Shown in pieces: positions 45,800 to 56,340 of a stretch of DNA of 64,000 nucleotides. The stretch is from the NCBI GenBank assembly GCA_033961575.1, contig CM066736.1, forward strand, positions 79,756,852-79,820,851, in the 5' to 3' direction. How positions within the stretch are numbered: position 1 is the first letter of the stretch; each line of letters starts with the position of its first letter. The notes beneath the pieces were generated by a model, which ran no database searches, was not told where the DNA came from, and saw only the letters and a program-made list of their open reading frames with translations. The translations under genes and the position numbers were made by a program. The DNA is from Aselliscus stoliczkanus. Its lineage: Eukaryota > Chordata > Mammalia > Chiroptera > Hipposideridae.

Positions 45800-46345
45800 C
45801 TACTTTCCAGCCAGTAACTCAGGCCAGATAGCTCGAAGTCATCCTCCATTCCTGTTTCCCTCAAGTCCCACATTATGCCCATCAGTAAATGTTTGAGTCC
45901 ATTTATATATCTAAAAACCATCATTCACAGCCTCCCCCCATATTCTGCCACCACCATAATCTCCTACTTATGTTGTTGCATTAGCCTCCTAACTTCCTTT
46001 CTAAGTGACGTGGTCCTTGCCAATCTGTCCAGAGTCATCTCATACAATTGTTCTTTCTGAATATATTCCAGTAACTTTGGATGCCAAGCTCTTTTCTGCC
46101 TCCTCTAGAATGTTCTTCCTTTCCTTTGTTGCATGGCTGGATCATTCTCATCTCTTAGGCCTCAATTTACCTGCCAACTACTCGAAGAGGCCTTTCCAGA
46201 CCAGCCTAACTCAAGTAGGTTCCCCTGTTATTCTTCTTAAGTCCATCCATAAAAGGTTTAAGTTCCAGTAGGACAGGAATCTATCTTGTTAATGATTGTA
46301 ATCCCAGTACTTAGCAGTTCTTGGTACAGAGGAGGGAGGCACTTA
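45800..46345 (+). mobile_element. L2 LINE 3' fragment
   Basis: CTCGAAGTCATCCTCCATTC, GCATTAGCCTCCTAACTTCC, GAGGCCTTTCCAGACCA and AGGACAGGAATCTATCTTG correspond to successive L2 positions. It lies in DDIAS intron 1. Confidence 0.7.
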
Positions 46346-46379
46346 AAAATTAACTGCAGAATGAATAACTAACTACTGA

Positions 46380-46790
46380 GTGCTTTGTGACACAATCTTG
46401 CAAGGTCAGAAAAGGCTTCCTGACTTCAAAAACTTCCTAAAATGAGACGTAAGGAATAAGAAATATTAGCTACTTTGGGGACGGGGTTTGAAGACGCCTG
46501 GAGGTGAGAAAGAACAGTGCATTTGAGGAACTCAAAAAGAAATTCTGTATGGCTGGACCTAGGGTTACAGTGGCAAAAAACAAAGCTGGAAAGGTAGGCA
46601 AAGGCCAGACAAGAAAGGCCCTGTAAACCACGTGAGGGAGTTTGGATCTAAATCTGAGAAAAAATAGGAGCGACTGAAAGGTTTTAAATGGGGAGTGCCA
46701 CGACCAGACTTGAGCTCCATCAGCCTGGCTTGGGAGGTAACAATATTGAGAACAAGCTGGGAGGCTACTGTTAAGAGTTATGTAGTACTC
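46380..46790 (-). mobile_element. Old L2-like/MIR-like repeat near the DDIAS promoter
   Basis: GGTAGGCAAAGGCCAGACAA, AGGCCCTGTAAACCACGTG and GGGGAGTGCCACGACCAGAC are typical of an old mammalian repeat. Its low stop density on the minus strand creates a long spurious open frame. Confidence 0.5.
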
Positions 46791-46967
46791 ATGGTGCTGA
46801 ACCAAAGTAATGACGTCAAAAGTATGGCATGGCTGGCGAGGCGCGAGGAAAAAAGAAGGCATATAGAAAACATTCACGTTTCTGCTTTGAGCACACCGCT
46901 CGGTTAATCCCTTTTCCCTCTGGGCCATCAAAGCAGTATGGAAAATTCCCTTTTCAGAATGTATTAC

Positions 46968-47108
46968 TTTTGGCAAAGCAGCCAGCTGAATACGGATCTC
47001 TGAGCACCTCAAACGCTGCATGTCTAGCTCCAGGCGCTCATCCGCATCTAGCTCGATGGCACCGTCAATGCTCAGGAAACGCGCTTTGAGCGATTGCAAC
47101 AGCGCTGT
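46968..47108 (-). other. Candidate cassette 5' exon of DDIAS
   Basis: The minus strand shows an acceptor (TTTTTAATTTTAG) and, 141 nt later, a possible donor AAAA|GTAATA. The 141 nt are free of stops in the frame set by the ATG in exon 1 and are divisible by three (TALLQSLKARFLSIDGAIEL, then about 27 further residues). Whether this is a real exon is unproven: the donor is weak and I do not recognise the peptide. An old L2-like repeat begins beyond it at about 46780. Confidence 0.3.
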
Positions 47109-47292
47109 CTAAAATTAAAAATGATTGACCTTTTTCCACTCTCTACCCTCATGACGGCCCTTTTATAGAACAGACTGACTCCTGACAAAATAACAAAGGA
47201 TGCTCTAAGCCGCCCTCATAATGAGGTGAAAGGCTTCGTTAGCAGTCTCCGGCTCTTTCGCTCCCCGAGGCCCTCTACCCTCAGCTCCTCAC

Positions 47293-47400
47293 CTGAGGCG
47301 GAGGACCAGGAACCTGCCCGGGCATCGCTCAGCAACACAAGCCAGCGGAACTCAGCCGCACAACAAGCGCCCTCCAATCGAATCTCCCGCGTCCCCTTCC
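47293..47400 (-). other. DDIAS: Probable DDIAS 5' non-coding exon 1
   Basis: On the minus strand a CpG-rich segment ends at a near-perfect donor, CCTCAG|GTGAGGAG (exon end 47293). It lies directly downstream of ETS and CCAAT motifs. The gene's translation starts only in the exon at 39794, so an upstream 5'UTR exon is required, and this is the best candidate. The transcription start (47350-47420) is a guess. An ATG at 47325 opens an 11-codon reading frame to the donor. Confidence 0.6.
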
Positions 47401-48683
47401 GCCGGAAGTGACGCTTTGGCTGTGGTTCCTCAGAGCCAATCAGAAGAAGGCGCCGCCGAGAGTGGCGATTAACCTCGGTGTCTTGTAAGATTTTGGGAAC
47501 GACCATTTTCGTCCACCTGGGTGTAGAGACAGGATTGACAATAAGTGCTTCCCCCGCTGGTCCAGTAGTAGTACAGTTCTGTAAAGTTGGTTTTGAGGCC
47601 ACGCTGAGCTAGCTGAGCGTAGGGATCCCGGGAATGGGCGGGAGCTGGCGGGGAACGCCCCTCCGCCTGGGGTTCAGCGGGGAGACTGGAAGGCGGAGTG
47701 GAAGCCGGGTGACGGGCTGGCTTAGCCGTGAAAACGGAAGGGGCTCTGCTGCAGGGGGACAGTGCAGCCGGGGACCGGGGCTGAAGGGAGGGAGCAGTTC
47801 ACGTCACCCAGAGCGGGCTGCGGGCTGCAGGGGAAGAGAGAGGGCGCGTTACCTGGAAGAAGAGACCTGAGCCCGGCTGGATTCCGAAGCTCCGGGGTCC
47901 CCGGGGCGCCTTCGTTAAGGATGGGTTAAGTGTGGGCAACACGGGAGGTTTGGGGTGACCCACGGACCGAGTACCTTTGGAGGTGGTTAGGCTTGCAAAG
48001 TGGAGATGGGGTGCAAGGAGCCAGACGGAGCAAGCTGAGGCCGTGCTTCACTTCCTCCTCTCGGGGTGACCCAGGGCAAGTCCCCGCACCTGACCTAGCC
48101 TCAGTTTTCTCACCTGTCATTGGGGATAACCATCATACACGACGCACAAGATTGCTGTAAAATGCGATGGTGTGTGTGCCATGACACGTGATATAGTGAC
48201 GTGTAATGAACGATCGATAAATTGTCATGGTGGCTCTTATTGCCATGATCTGGGATTTGCTGTAGGGCAAGGGGTGTGGCGACAAAAGTAAGGGGGACGG
48301 GGTAGAGTTTGGCGGTGATGATAAAGGCGAGAATACAGGGTGACCAGGCGGAAAGGTGGGCTTGGTGAGCGAGATAATTAAATATGGGATTCAGCGGTCA
48401 GGTAGGACGAGTCCCTGGGATGATAAAAGGTAGATTTGGAGTGTGACCGAAATGAAGGCGAACTCTAAAATGGGGATGGGACGAGAGGGCGTTGAAAGGT
48501 GGCGGCGCCCTCTCGGACCTGGACGACGGGGGTGTGGCTTGGGTGACCCAGGTTTGGGCGGTGTTGTTGAGGGGCGGGATGACTTTGGGTTTCGCCGGGG
48601 AGGGGCCTGTTTGAGGCGGGGCCCCGCTGTGACTGCCTGCTTCTGCGGGTCTCCAACCCGCACTGCAGACGCAAACCTGAGCC
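47360..48683. promoter_or_regulatory. Divergent CpG-rich promoter between DDIAS and PRCP
   Basis: The segment is rich in CpG from about 47240 to 48730, against an AT-rich background. At 47396-47408 an inverted pair of ETS cores reads CTTCCGCCGGAAG, followed by TGACGC. CCAAT boxes occur at 47374-47378 and 47436-47443 (CCAATCAG). GC boxes (GGGCGGG type) are seen near 47635 and 48614. No TATA box is obvious for either gene. The arrangement is typical of housekeeping bidirectional promoters; the roughly 1.3 kb gap suggests two linked core promoters rather than one. Confidence 0.7.
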
Positions 48684-48845
48684 ATGGGGCGCCTCTCCCT
48701 CCTGCTCTTGGCTTTCCTGACGCCTGGGGCTGCCATCCCGGTACCGCCTGCTCTAAGGGTCTTCAGCAGCCTGCACTTATCATCTAGCTTCACATCCCGA
48801 CCCGGAATAGTCATGAACTACTCGATTCATTACTTCGAACAGAAG
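48684..48845 (+). CDS. PRCP: PRCP first coding exon (signal peptide, N-terminus)
   Basis: PRCP is lysosomal Pro-X carboxypeptidase (peptidase family S28), which removes C-terminal residues after proline, for example from angiotensin II and des-Arg9-bradykinin. The ATG at 48684 starts a classic signal peptide, MGRLSLLLLAFLTPGAAIP. The exon continues through PALRVFSSLHL to MNYSIHYFEQK. The donor AAG|GTAAGG closes it after exactly 54 codons in phase 0. The NYS sequon and the xYFxQK end correspond to the human N-terminus. No catalytic residues are in this part. The rest of the gene lies beyond the right edge; 48846-64000 is intron 1. Synteny with DDIAS supports the call. Confidence 0.93.
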
Positions 48846-50759
48846 GTAAGGCCAGGTGGGGGTTGGGGGGAGCACTGGGGTTTCACAGCTCCCCACGCAG
48901 CCGACGGGACTCCAGGCACCGGAGTCCATCCGGAATTTCAGAGCCCTAATGCCTAAGACTTGTCCGATCTTTGGATCACACTTTCCAGAGGGTGGCCCCA
49001 AATCTCAGTTCTGTTTAAAAATCTCTCCTCCCATTACCAATAATTTAATTTCAGTCCTGGTTCCACACTCTTCTGTAAATTGCCAGAAGAGTCACTTCAA
49101 GAAGTCTTTCTGCTCCCAGAGGATGCCCTAATCCAAATAATCGTGCCCTTTCCCCAAATCCAAAATTTTTAATGCCAACCCTGTCCCCTATTCCACTGTG
49201 ACAGTTATCCTGTGCCCCAAAGCTGCCTGTAAATACAAATTTTAGATTTTGCCTAATATTCAACCCAAAACGCTCAGCTCAAAGTTGATTTTGTAACCCT
49301 TTTATTAAGAATTTTTAACCTTCATTATGTTTTTTGTAAGACGGGACATAAATGTAGCCCTTGCCTGGAAAGGAAGTTGTAGGAGTATGTCAGGCTTTGG
49401 GAGTGGGGGCAGGGCGTTAGAATCTGTGGTTTGAAGCTTGAGTTTAGAAGCTTAAGGTAGGCTTGATGCCTTTGTTCTTGACTGAGGTATGAGGTATTCC
49501 CCAGTAAGCCTGGATGGAAACGTACATATTGTGTGAATGACAGGATCCCTTACGGTTGTGTGTTTCTGGGGGCCTATGTAAAATAAAGATAGGCAAAGAT
49601 TTGGGAAAGGTTGAGGTTAGAAAGAGTGCAAGCATCTGAGGTTTGGTTTTAGGAGTCAGATATACCAGGATTCCACTCTGCTAACTCTGGGACTTTGGGA
49701 AGGTTACAGAACTTCTCTGAACCGAGTTTCTAAATCTCCTGGGGATTTATTTGGTAATGGTTAGATGACATATCCCTAGCAGAGTATGAGGTAGAGAAAA
49801 CATGTTAATTTCAGCAGAGGTGCCAGGAAAGAGGGGTCTTTTTCTCAGGCAACTCACTTAAATTAATTCCCTAGGCTACAGTTTCCTCATTGGTAAATTT
49901 AGAGGTTTGGATAAGGACCAAAATGTTTCACACTTCACTGAGGAAAGTTAAGGGCTCTTTGGTGAGACATCTCAGAGGGATGCTGGGTGAAGGCCCAAGT
50001 GGAGGCCAGTATCCCCTCTCTCCCTGACCTCTTTCAGCCTAAGCTTTGTGCTTTTATCTGTTTTGTATACTGATTTTGTATACAGCTATTTGCAGGGTTC
50101 TATTGCTAAAGTAAAATTGAAGGGGAACTATTAGAATAAGGAACTCTAAAATCCCTTTAGGAATGATGAAAAAGACAACTATCAGCAGTAAAAGGGGGAA
50201 TGAAAGGGTGGAGAAGACTGAATGATTTGTTAGCTCTTAATTAATATTCCTTCATAGTAGATTCCTTTCTTGACCACTTTGTTCTTTAGAAATATAATTT
50301 ATGGATGGTTCTTTTTCCATTTTGGTGATTTGCAAAATCTGTTTGCCTTTACTCAGCCATCTTTTGCCTTCTGGCCTAAATATAGAGTTTAGTTTATATT
50401 TTAGGATGCAGATTTCACTTTTATCTTTATTACTATAATCATTTTCCTTACATCAATTCCAATTGAGTTTTCTTTTTGAGAAAAATTTCAACATGATTTA
50501 TTGCATTAATAATGGTTATAGTAGTTGCCAGTGTATGGGCCATAGATGTTTAGTTGCGACTGACTATGTGTAAACTCAACTTGAATATTTTAGTTAGAGC
50601 ACATGAAATACTCATGCCTTTTAATAATAAACTATTATTATTATTTTAACTGTACAGTTCAGTTTTTATTCAAGGTTTAATTTTTATCAAACTTTTAACA
50701 TGATTTTCTTTATCTGTGGTTATATCTGTCTAGCTGACCAAGCTATTCCCAGCTGTCAC

Positions 50760-51230
50760 TATATGTACATATGCTCCATGAATGGTCTCAGTAAAAAGGC
50801 TTCGCCCATGGCCCTGTACCTCCCCATCTTAGAGCTCCTTAACTCTGATTGTTTGCAAGATAAAGGTCAAACTCCTGGGCCTTATTCCTCACCACTTAAC
50901 ACCAGCTGGCCTTTCCAGTTTCCTATCCTGCCATAAGCCTCCTACCTACCAACACATACATATATTTTTAGCAACATAGAGCATAGACCCAATTGAATTT
51001 TACTGTGTTAGAAATTCTGTCTGGAATACCATCCCACTTCTCCACTAATTAAACTCATACTTGTCCCAGCTAAAATGTCACTTCTTTTGTGAAATCTTCT
51101 TGTCTTTAGGGAAACTTTGTTGGTCTTTTTTCACTCTGCATATTAATTAAATAGCACTCTCCAGTATACAGAAGAGCCCATAAAAAATATAAAGTACAAA
51201 ATAAATATTGAGAGAGTGAATGAATGACTA
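50760..51230 (+). mobile_element. L2 LINE 3' fragment
   Basis: AAGATAAAGGTCAAACTCCT, TTCCTCACCACTTAACACC and AGCTAAAATGTCACTTCTTT in L2 order, ending in an AAATAAATATTGAGAGAGTG motif. Confidence 0.65.
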
Positions 51231-51299
51231 ATCAGAGAAAGCCTAAACAAAGCAAAGTGACACAAATAATCTTTTATTTTCCTTTTCATCTTATACTTC

Positions 51300-51935
51300 C
51301 ATTCTTAGTGTGTTATGGGCCATTGAGTTGGCTGTGACGTCTAGGGATTCTGAATGAGTGATGTCCACAATGTCATGTCCTCAGCAGCCCTGCTCAGCTC
51401 CTGTAGAGGCATGCCTAAGGCTTCTGTTATGGAGTCACTCTGTCTCATATTTGCTCTTCCTCTTTTTCTGCTGTCTTCTATTTTTCCGAGCATTATTGTC
51501 TTTTCCAAAGAACCCTGCCTTCTCATGATGTGCTGAAGTAGGGCAGCTTCAGTTTTGTCATTTTTGCTTCCAGTGATGTTTCAGGCTTCATTTGCTCTAG
51601 GATCCACTTGTTTGTCTTTTTGGCGGTGCACGGCATTCATAGAGCTCTCCTCCAACACCATATTTCAAATGAATCAAGTTTCTTTATATCAACCTGTTTT
51701 CTTCATTATCCAGCTTTTGCATCTGTACATGTAATTGGAAACATGAGGAAGTGGATGATCTTAACCTTGGTCTCTAATGCCCCATCTTTGTTTATGGTGC
51801 TCTTTCCTAATTCTTCCATTGCTGCTGCCATTTTGAGTCTCAGCCTTCTCTTGATTTCTTGGGTGCAGTCTCCATTTGAATTGATGATTGAACCAAAGCA
51901 AGCAAAATCTTTACAATTATTTTTTTTCTTCTTTC
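51300..51935 (-). pseudogene. RTE-type non-LTR retrotransposon ORF relic
   Basis: Read on minus, the translation includes MYRCKSWIMKKTG, ...LQHIMRRQGSLEKTIMLGKI, EDSRKRGRANMRQSDSITEA and AAEDMTLWTSLIQNP. This corresponds to the C-terminal tail after the reverse transcriptase of RTE/BovB-like elements (MYGCESW..., LMRR-DSLEKTLMLGKIEG-RRRGR, MRW-D-IT). A 61-codon stretch (51526-51341) is still open; the rest has stops. It probably belongs to an old mammal-wide RTE family rather than recent BovB. Confidence 0.7.
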
Positions 51936-52273
51936 AAAGTCTTCCAATATTGTTGATTTAGTAGGAATATTTTATTTCTTTTATTCAAGATAACTGAATC
52001 AGGAAACCAGACAAAGGTTAGTATATCACTTGGGCACCTCAAAGCTCTGAGTACATGTGTGACGATAATGTTTGTAAAGGACTTCTTGGGATGTGTGCCT
52101 TGTGGTTACAAGGTTAACCTGTTTCTCACTACCCTCCACCTCCCACGCTAGCCCCTCAAACTAAAATGTGCATCCTGAGGGCATTTTACCAGGTGATATA
52201 GTGGGAAAAGAGAAAGGGTCCTTTAAGGCTCTCATTTTCCTGAGCGGTGAAATACAGAGCAATATCTATTGTA

Positions 52274-52722
52274 TTAGTCAGGGTTCTCTAGAGAAACAGA
52301 ACCAATAGGGGGTGTGGCCGTGTGTCGGTGTGTGTGGCTGTGTGTGGCTGTGTGGGGATGTGTGTCTCCATAGAGATATATTGATTTAAGGAATTGGCTC
52401 ATATGATTGTGGAGGCTTGGTAAGTCCAACATTTGCAGGGTAGGCCCATAGACTGCAGACCTAGGGAAGAGTTGCAATGTGAGTCCAAAGGCAAGTTCGC
52501 TTGCAGGATTCCTTTTTGCTTGGGACAGGTCAGTCTTTTGTGCTATGTAAGCCTTCACCTGATTGGATGAGGCCCAACTGCATTCCTGCTTTACTCAAAG
52601 TCCACTGATTTAAATGTTAATCCCATCCAAAACACACCGTCACAGAAACATGCAGAATAATATTTGACCAGGTATCTGGTCACTGTGGTTCAGGCAAGTT
52701 GACGTGCAAAATTAACCATCAC
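52274..52722. mobile_element. Old L1M 3'UTR-type repeat
   Basis: GTATTAGTCAGGGTTCTCTA, GAAACAGAACCAATAGG, GGAATTGGCTCATATGATTG and AAAATTAACCATCACA are hallmark strings of an old mammalian L1 3'UTR family. A GT-rich block (52310-52365) lies inside. The strand is not assigned with confidence. Confidence 0.7.
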
Positions 52723-54189
52723 ATTTTCCAAGGTTGTTATGAGAGTGAAGTATGGCAACATATGAAGCGTGTGCACAGCGCCTGGAACATGGTAGGAACT
52801 TAAAGAACTTAAAAGAGTCAGTGCTAGTGCCTTCCCCATTCTGCTCTGAAAGCACATTCTCCATAGTGTTATACATTTCAGATTGATCCAAATGCATGAC
52901 AGCTGTGGAAATGCCTCTTCTAGAAACTTAGTGGTCAGTCATTTATATTCAACTACTATTCCTGTTTAACTACTGACCAGTGTTTATGTTAGAACTCTGC
53001 ATTTTGGCTCAGAATTGAGCTCATGGCTGCTGGCTCCTCAGGGCCTTTCCACAACTCCTTCCTTGTCTGCCCTGAGGCCGTCATATCAGTGGGCTAAGCT
53101 ATTTCCACTTATGTATATCCCTTATAGCTCTACTTTCAATTCCTATTCTAGGTTCCCCTTTCTCACTTTCTCACAGTGGCCCTGATATCTAGTATTAATA
53201 AAATGTATCCTTGTCAGGCCCCTTGAAAGGGCCCATTGCTTTTCCTCCTCTTCCTCCTCCTCTTATTGTTTTCGCTCTCTACTCTTATTATTGGTTCATC
53301 TACTGATGGCCTTCTTATATCTGGAATCTACTGTCACAGATTCTACAACATGTGAATTCTGTACTGTTTTCTGTTTTTGTTCACAGAAACATTGTCAGAA
53401 GGGGTGTTAGAGATCATGTAGTCCACCCCTTAGATATGATGAATGGACCTTGATCTAAAAAAAAGTTATGGAAGGTCAGAAACTTGATAGAGTTTCAATA
53501 CCATACAGGTCGAGAATCAATTGTTTCTACCACTACCTGAGTAACTTTAGACCAATTACTCTGAAAGTGCTTATTTAGCACAGTTTATATCACTGGGTAA
53601 ACACTCAATAAATGGTAAATATTATTATGTTTTATCTTGCAGTTTCTTAATGTATGTGACTTTAACCTCCTCTCCACTCAGAATAAAATATTTAAATCAT
53701 CCCTTACCATATCGAAAATAATTACTCTGAAAAATATGAAAATCCATGTGAGCTCTTTTCTTACAAAAATATAACGTGTCTTTTTATCAGTAGGATAACT
53801 TAATACACTTGTAAATAAGGCAGACAAATTCACTTCTTTCCTCGCTTAATATCATTATTTTTTCACATGAGACTGATGCATGGAAAAAGACCTATGAAGC
53901 TATTTCTATTTTTTTCTTTGCTATTTTGAGTTTTGCGAAATTGTGGAGGAGAAAATATGATAATGAACATATCCTTTTAGGTTTTTGCAAATACCTTCTA
54001 TTCCTGACAATGATACTAAGTCTAACACTGTCTGTTTGATAGCAGAATTTTGAATGTTTTACCAGTTAATGCTAAAATGTAATTTCAGTAAAAATTAAAT
54101 TTAGGTTTAGCACTGCCATGTTTATATCCACCTGTCAGTATATTACAGGGACTTTGTGCTTTAGGCACTTAACAAAACATTTTCAAAGT

Positions 54190-54540
54190 TTAGGTTCTAG
54201 TATCAGGCCTGCCACTAACTCTTGGTATAACCCTGAGCAAGTTGCTTAACTCTATAGAGTTCAGTGTACTAATATGCAAGATAGGATTGGAGTAAGAAGT
54301 GGGAGAGTAAACGGAAATATCCAGTGTATAAGCATCTAATGCATTAATAATAATAATCTCCTACCATTTATTGGAAGCTTTATATGGCCTAGTACTCTGC
54401 TAAGTACTGAATAGACATTCACTTATTTAATCCATATAGCTGTCCTATGAAGTAGATATTATTATTGTCCTACTTTATAAATGAGAGAACTGTCTTACGG
54501 AGAGGTTAAGTTACATATTCAAGATAAACTGCTTATTTCT
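54190..54540. mobile_element. MIR and L2/MIR-type fragments
   Basis: CCTGAGCAAGTTGCTTAACT is MIR-like. ATTTATTGGAAGCTTTATAT and GAAGTAGATATTATTATTG with AGGTTAAGTTACATATTCAA form a second fragment. Old and diverged. Confidence 0.5.
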
Positions 54541-54609
54541 ACCATTTTGTTTTTCTGAAAAGAAACGCTTAACAAACTTCTAGTTCTAAAATAAATGTCA
54601 TTACCTTGC

Positions 54610-54950
54610 TTGTTGTACTAGTCAGTATAGGCTAGATTATGCTGCTGGAAAAAAACTCCACAATTTTAGTGAATTAACCCAATAAAAGTTTATGACTCAT
54701 ACTGTATTTACATTGGGTTGAGCAGAGAGTTCTGCATATTACATTCACTTAGACACTGATGGAAGCTTCCTTTTAACATATGCTTTCGTGATCACTGTAG
54801 CAGTGGAAAAAGAACATGGAAGGACTCGTGCCAGCATATAAATGCTCTAGCCTGGAAATGACATTTGCCACTTACTTTCATAATTCATTGGCCAGAGCAG
54901 GTTAGATCACTGCATCTAACTACAAGGTGTGGAGACAAAATGTTGACTTT
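54610..54950. mobile_element. Old mammalian interspersed repeat (MER/MLT type)
   Basis: GGCTAGATTATGCTGCTGGA, AACCCAATAAAAGTTTATGA and TTCATTGGCCAGAGCAGGTT form an old mammalian repeat pattern. Class not determined. Confidence 0.4.
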
Positions 54951-55299
54951 GGAATGCCTAGAAGGTGAGATAGCACCAGTGACTACCATGCTCAATTAGC
55001 CACTTACCTACCTACCCATCTACCTACTCAGGCTTTGTCCAATTCCTTGTATGTCAGGCACTGGGCTAGGTTCTAGGGAGGCAGAGATGATTACATCCTG
55101 GAGGACCTTACATTGTATTGTTGACCATGTTAGTCATACATACTGAAATTTGTATCTGAAAAATATGGAAAAGCACTGATCAATTTGTACATATTAGCTT
55201 TTATATGACTACCACTCACAGATTGCTTCAAATGATGTCCCTGAAGTGAGGCTGGTCTACTTTATATTTTCTTGCTCTTATTATCATAATTCACTGACC

Positions 55300-55300
<1 letters not shown>

Positions 55301-55349
<49 letters not shown>
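55301..55349. repeat. (GT)n microsatellite
   Basis: About 24 GT units in PRCP intron 1. Confidence 0.95.
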
Positions 55350-55350
<1 letters not shown>

Positions 55351-56189
55351 TTGAAGCATATGGTAAAGGAATTTATTCATGCTGTCATTCAGTAATTAAA
55401 AAATAATTGTTTTGCCTGCCTTTTTATGATAAAAGGCATAAAACTGATATAGAGATTTATATAAAAAATCTTTAAGTATGCTTTGTAAGTATTGATTAAT
55501 TGTTCATCAGAATGGCAAATTCTGCATTGGGAATCTGTACATTATTGGGGAATTTATAAAAATGTTTCTTCTGGTTCACAATTTAAGAAAAGGTCTAGAT
55601 ATTATATGAACAATACATGAATGAACATTGATTTTCTAATCTAGGCCAGGTAGTATGCTAAGTTCTTATGCATATCTGTTGTTAATTATTACAATCACTT
55701 TTAAAAATACATCATTAGTTTAATTGAGGTTCATTTGAGGTTCATAGACGTGTCTTGATCAAGCTATTAAGGGACAATATTGTGAGTTACCTTTTAATCT
55801 GTTGCTTTTAAGATCTACAATCTTTCATTCAATTGACATTAGGATGCCTCTGTGTTCTAAGCAATAGTAACAAAACTGATGTCTCTATTTATATTCCACA
55901 TTCAGCCTCTACAATCCTTTGGGTTAGATGTTACCCTCATTTTTAGAGGTGAAACTACTGAGGCTTAGAAAGATCAAAGGAGAAAATGTCCAAAACTTCC
56001 CACTTGTAAGTTTCCTGGGTTTTCATTCCCAAATTATAAATGATGGCATATTTATATCCACAAAATGGAATTCTATTAGCCTTGTAAAAATGGCCTTGAA
56101 GTATATATGACAATGTGGGGAAATGTTCATGAATTGATGATAAATGAAAAAAGCAAAATAGAAAACAGAACAATGTATTTCCAAATTCA

Positions 56190-56340
56190 TTTTCTCAGTT
56201 TTTATGAAGTGCCTACTGTGTGCGAGGCATTATTCTAGGTACTGGGGAAAACATTGAGGGCATGGGGAAGAGCAAGTACAAAAGCCTGGTAGGTGTGTAC
56301 CCACAGGAACTACTGCACGGAGGCTAGTAAGGCTGGAGGG
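56190..56340. mobile_element. L2 fragment
   Basis: AGTGCCTACTGTGTGCGAGG, GGCATTATTCTAGGTACTGG is a standard L2 3' segment. Confidence 0.5.

Larger units (their letters stand above)
39795..47292 (-). other. DDIAS: DDIAS 5' intron(s)
   Basis: Between the start-codon exon and the promoter-proximal exon. Carries three SINEs, two L2 ends and L2 fragments near 44340-44560 and 45490-45620. The stretches 42950-43900 and 44600-45480 show no supportable feature. Confidence 0.6.

Noticed and set aside
46470..47099. A 209-codon open frame on the minus strand next to the promoter, as a separate gene
   Set aside because: More than half of it runs through an old L2/MIR-like repeat, and the peptide there is low in recognisable structure. 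Only the first 47 codons are kept, as part of a candidate cassette exon.
47216..47602. A 128-codon open frame on the minus strand in the CpG-rich segment
   Set aside because: High GC content makes stop-free frames likely. It crosses the ETS/CCAAT region and a strong splice donor, and no family resemblance is seen.
48391..48814. Overlapping open frames of about 90-138 codons on both strands around the PRCP start
   Set aside because: They are GC-driven shadows of the PRCP exon and its upstream region.
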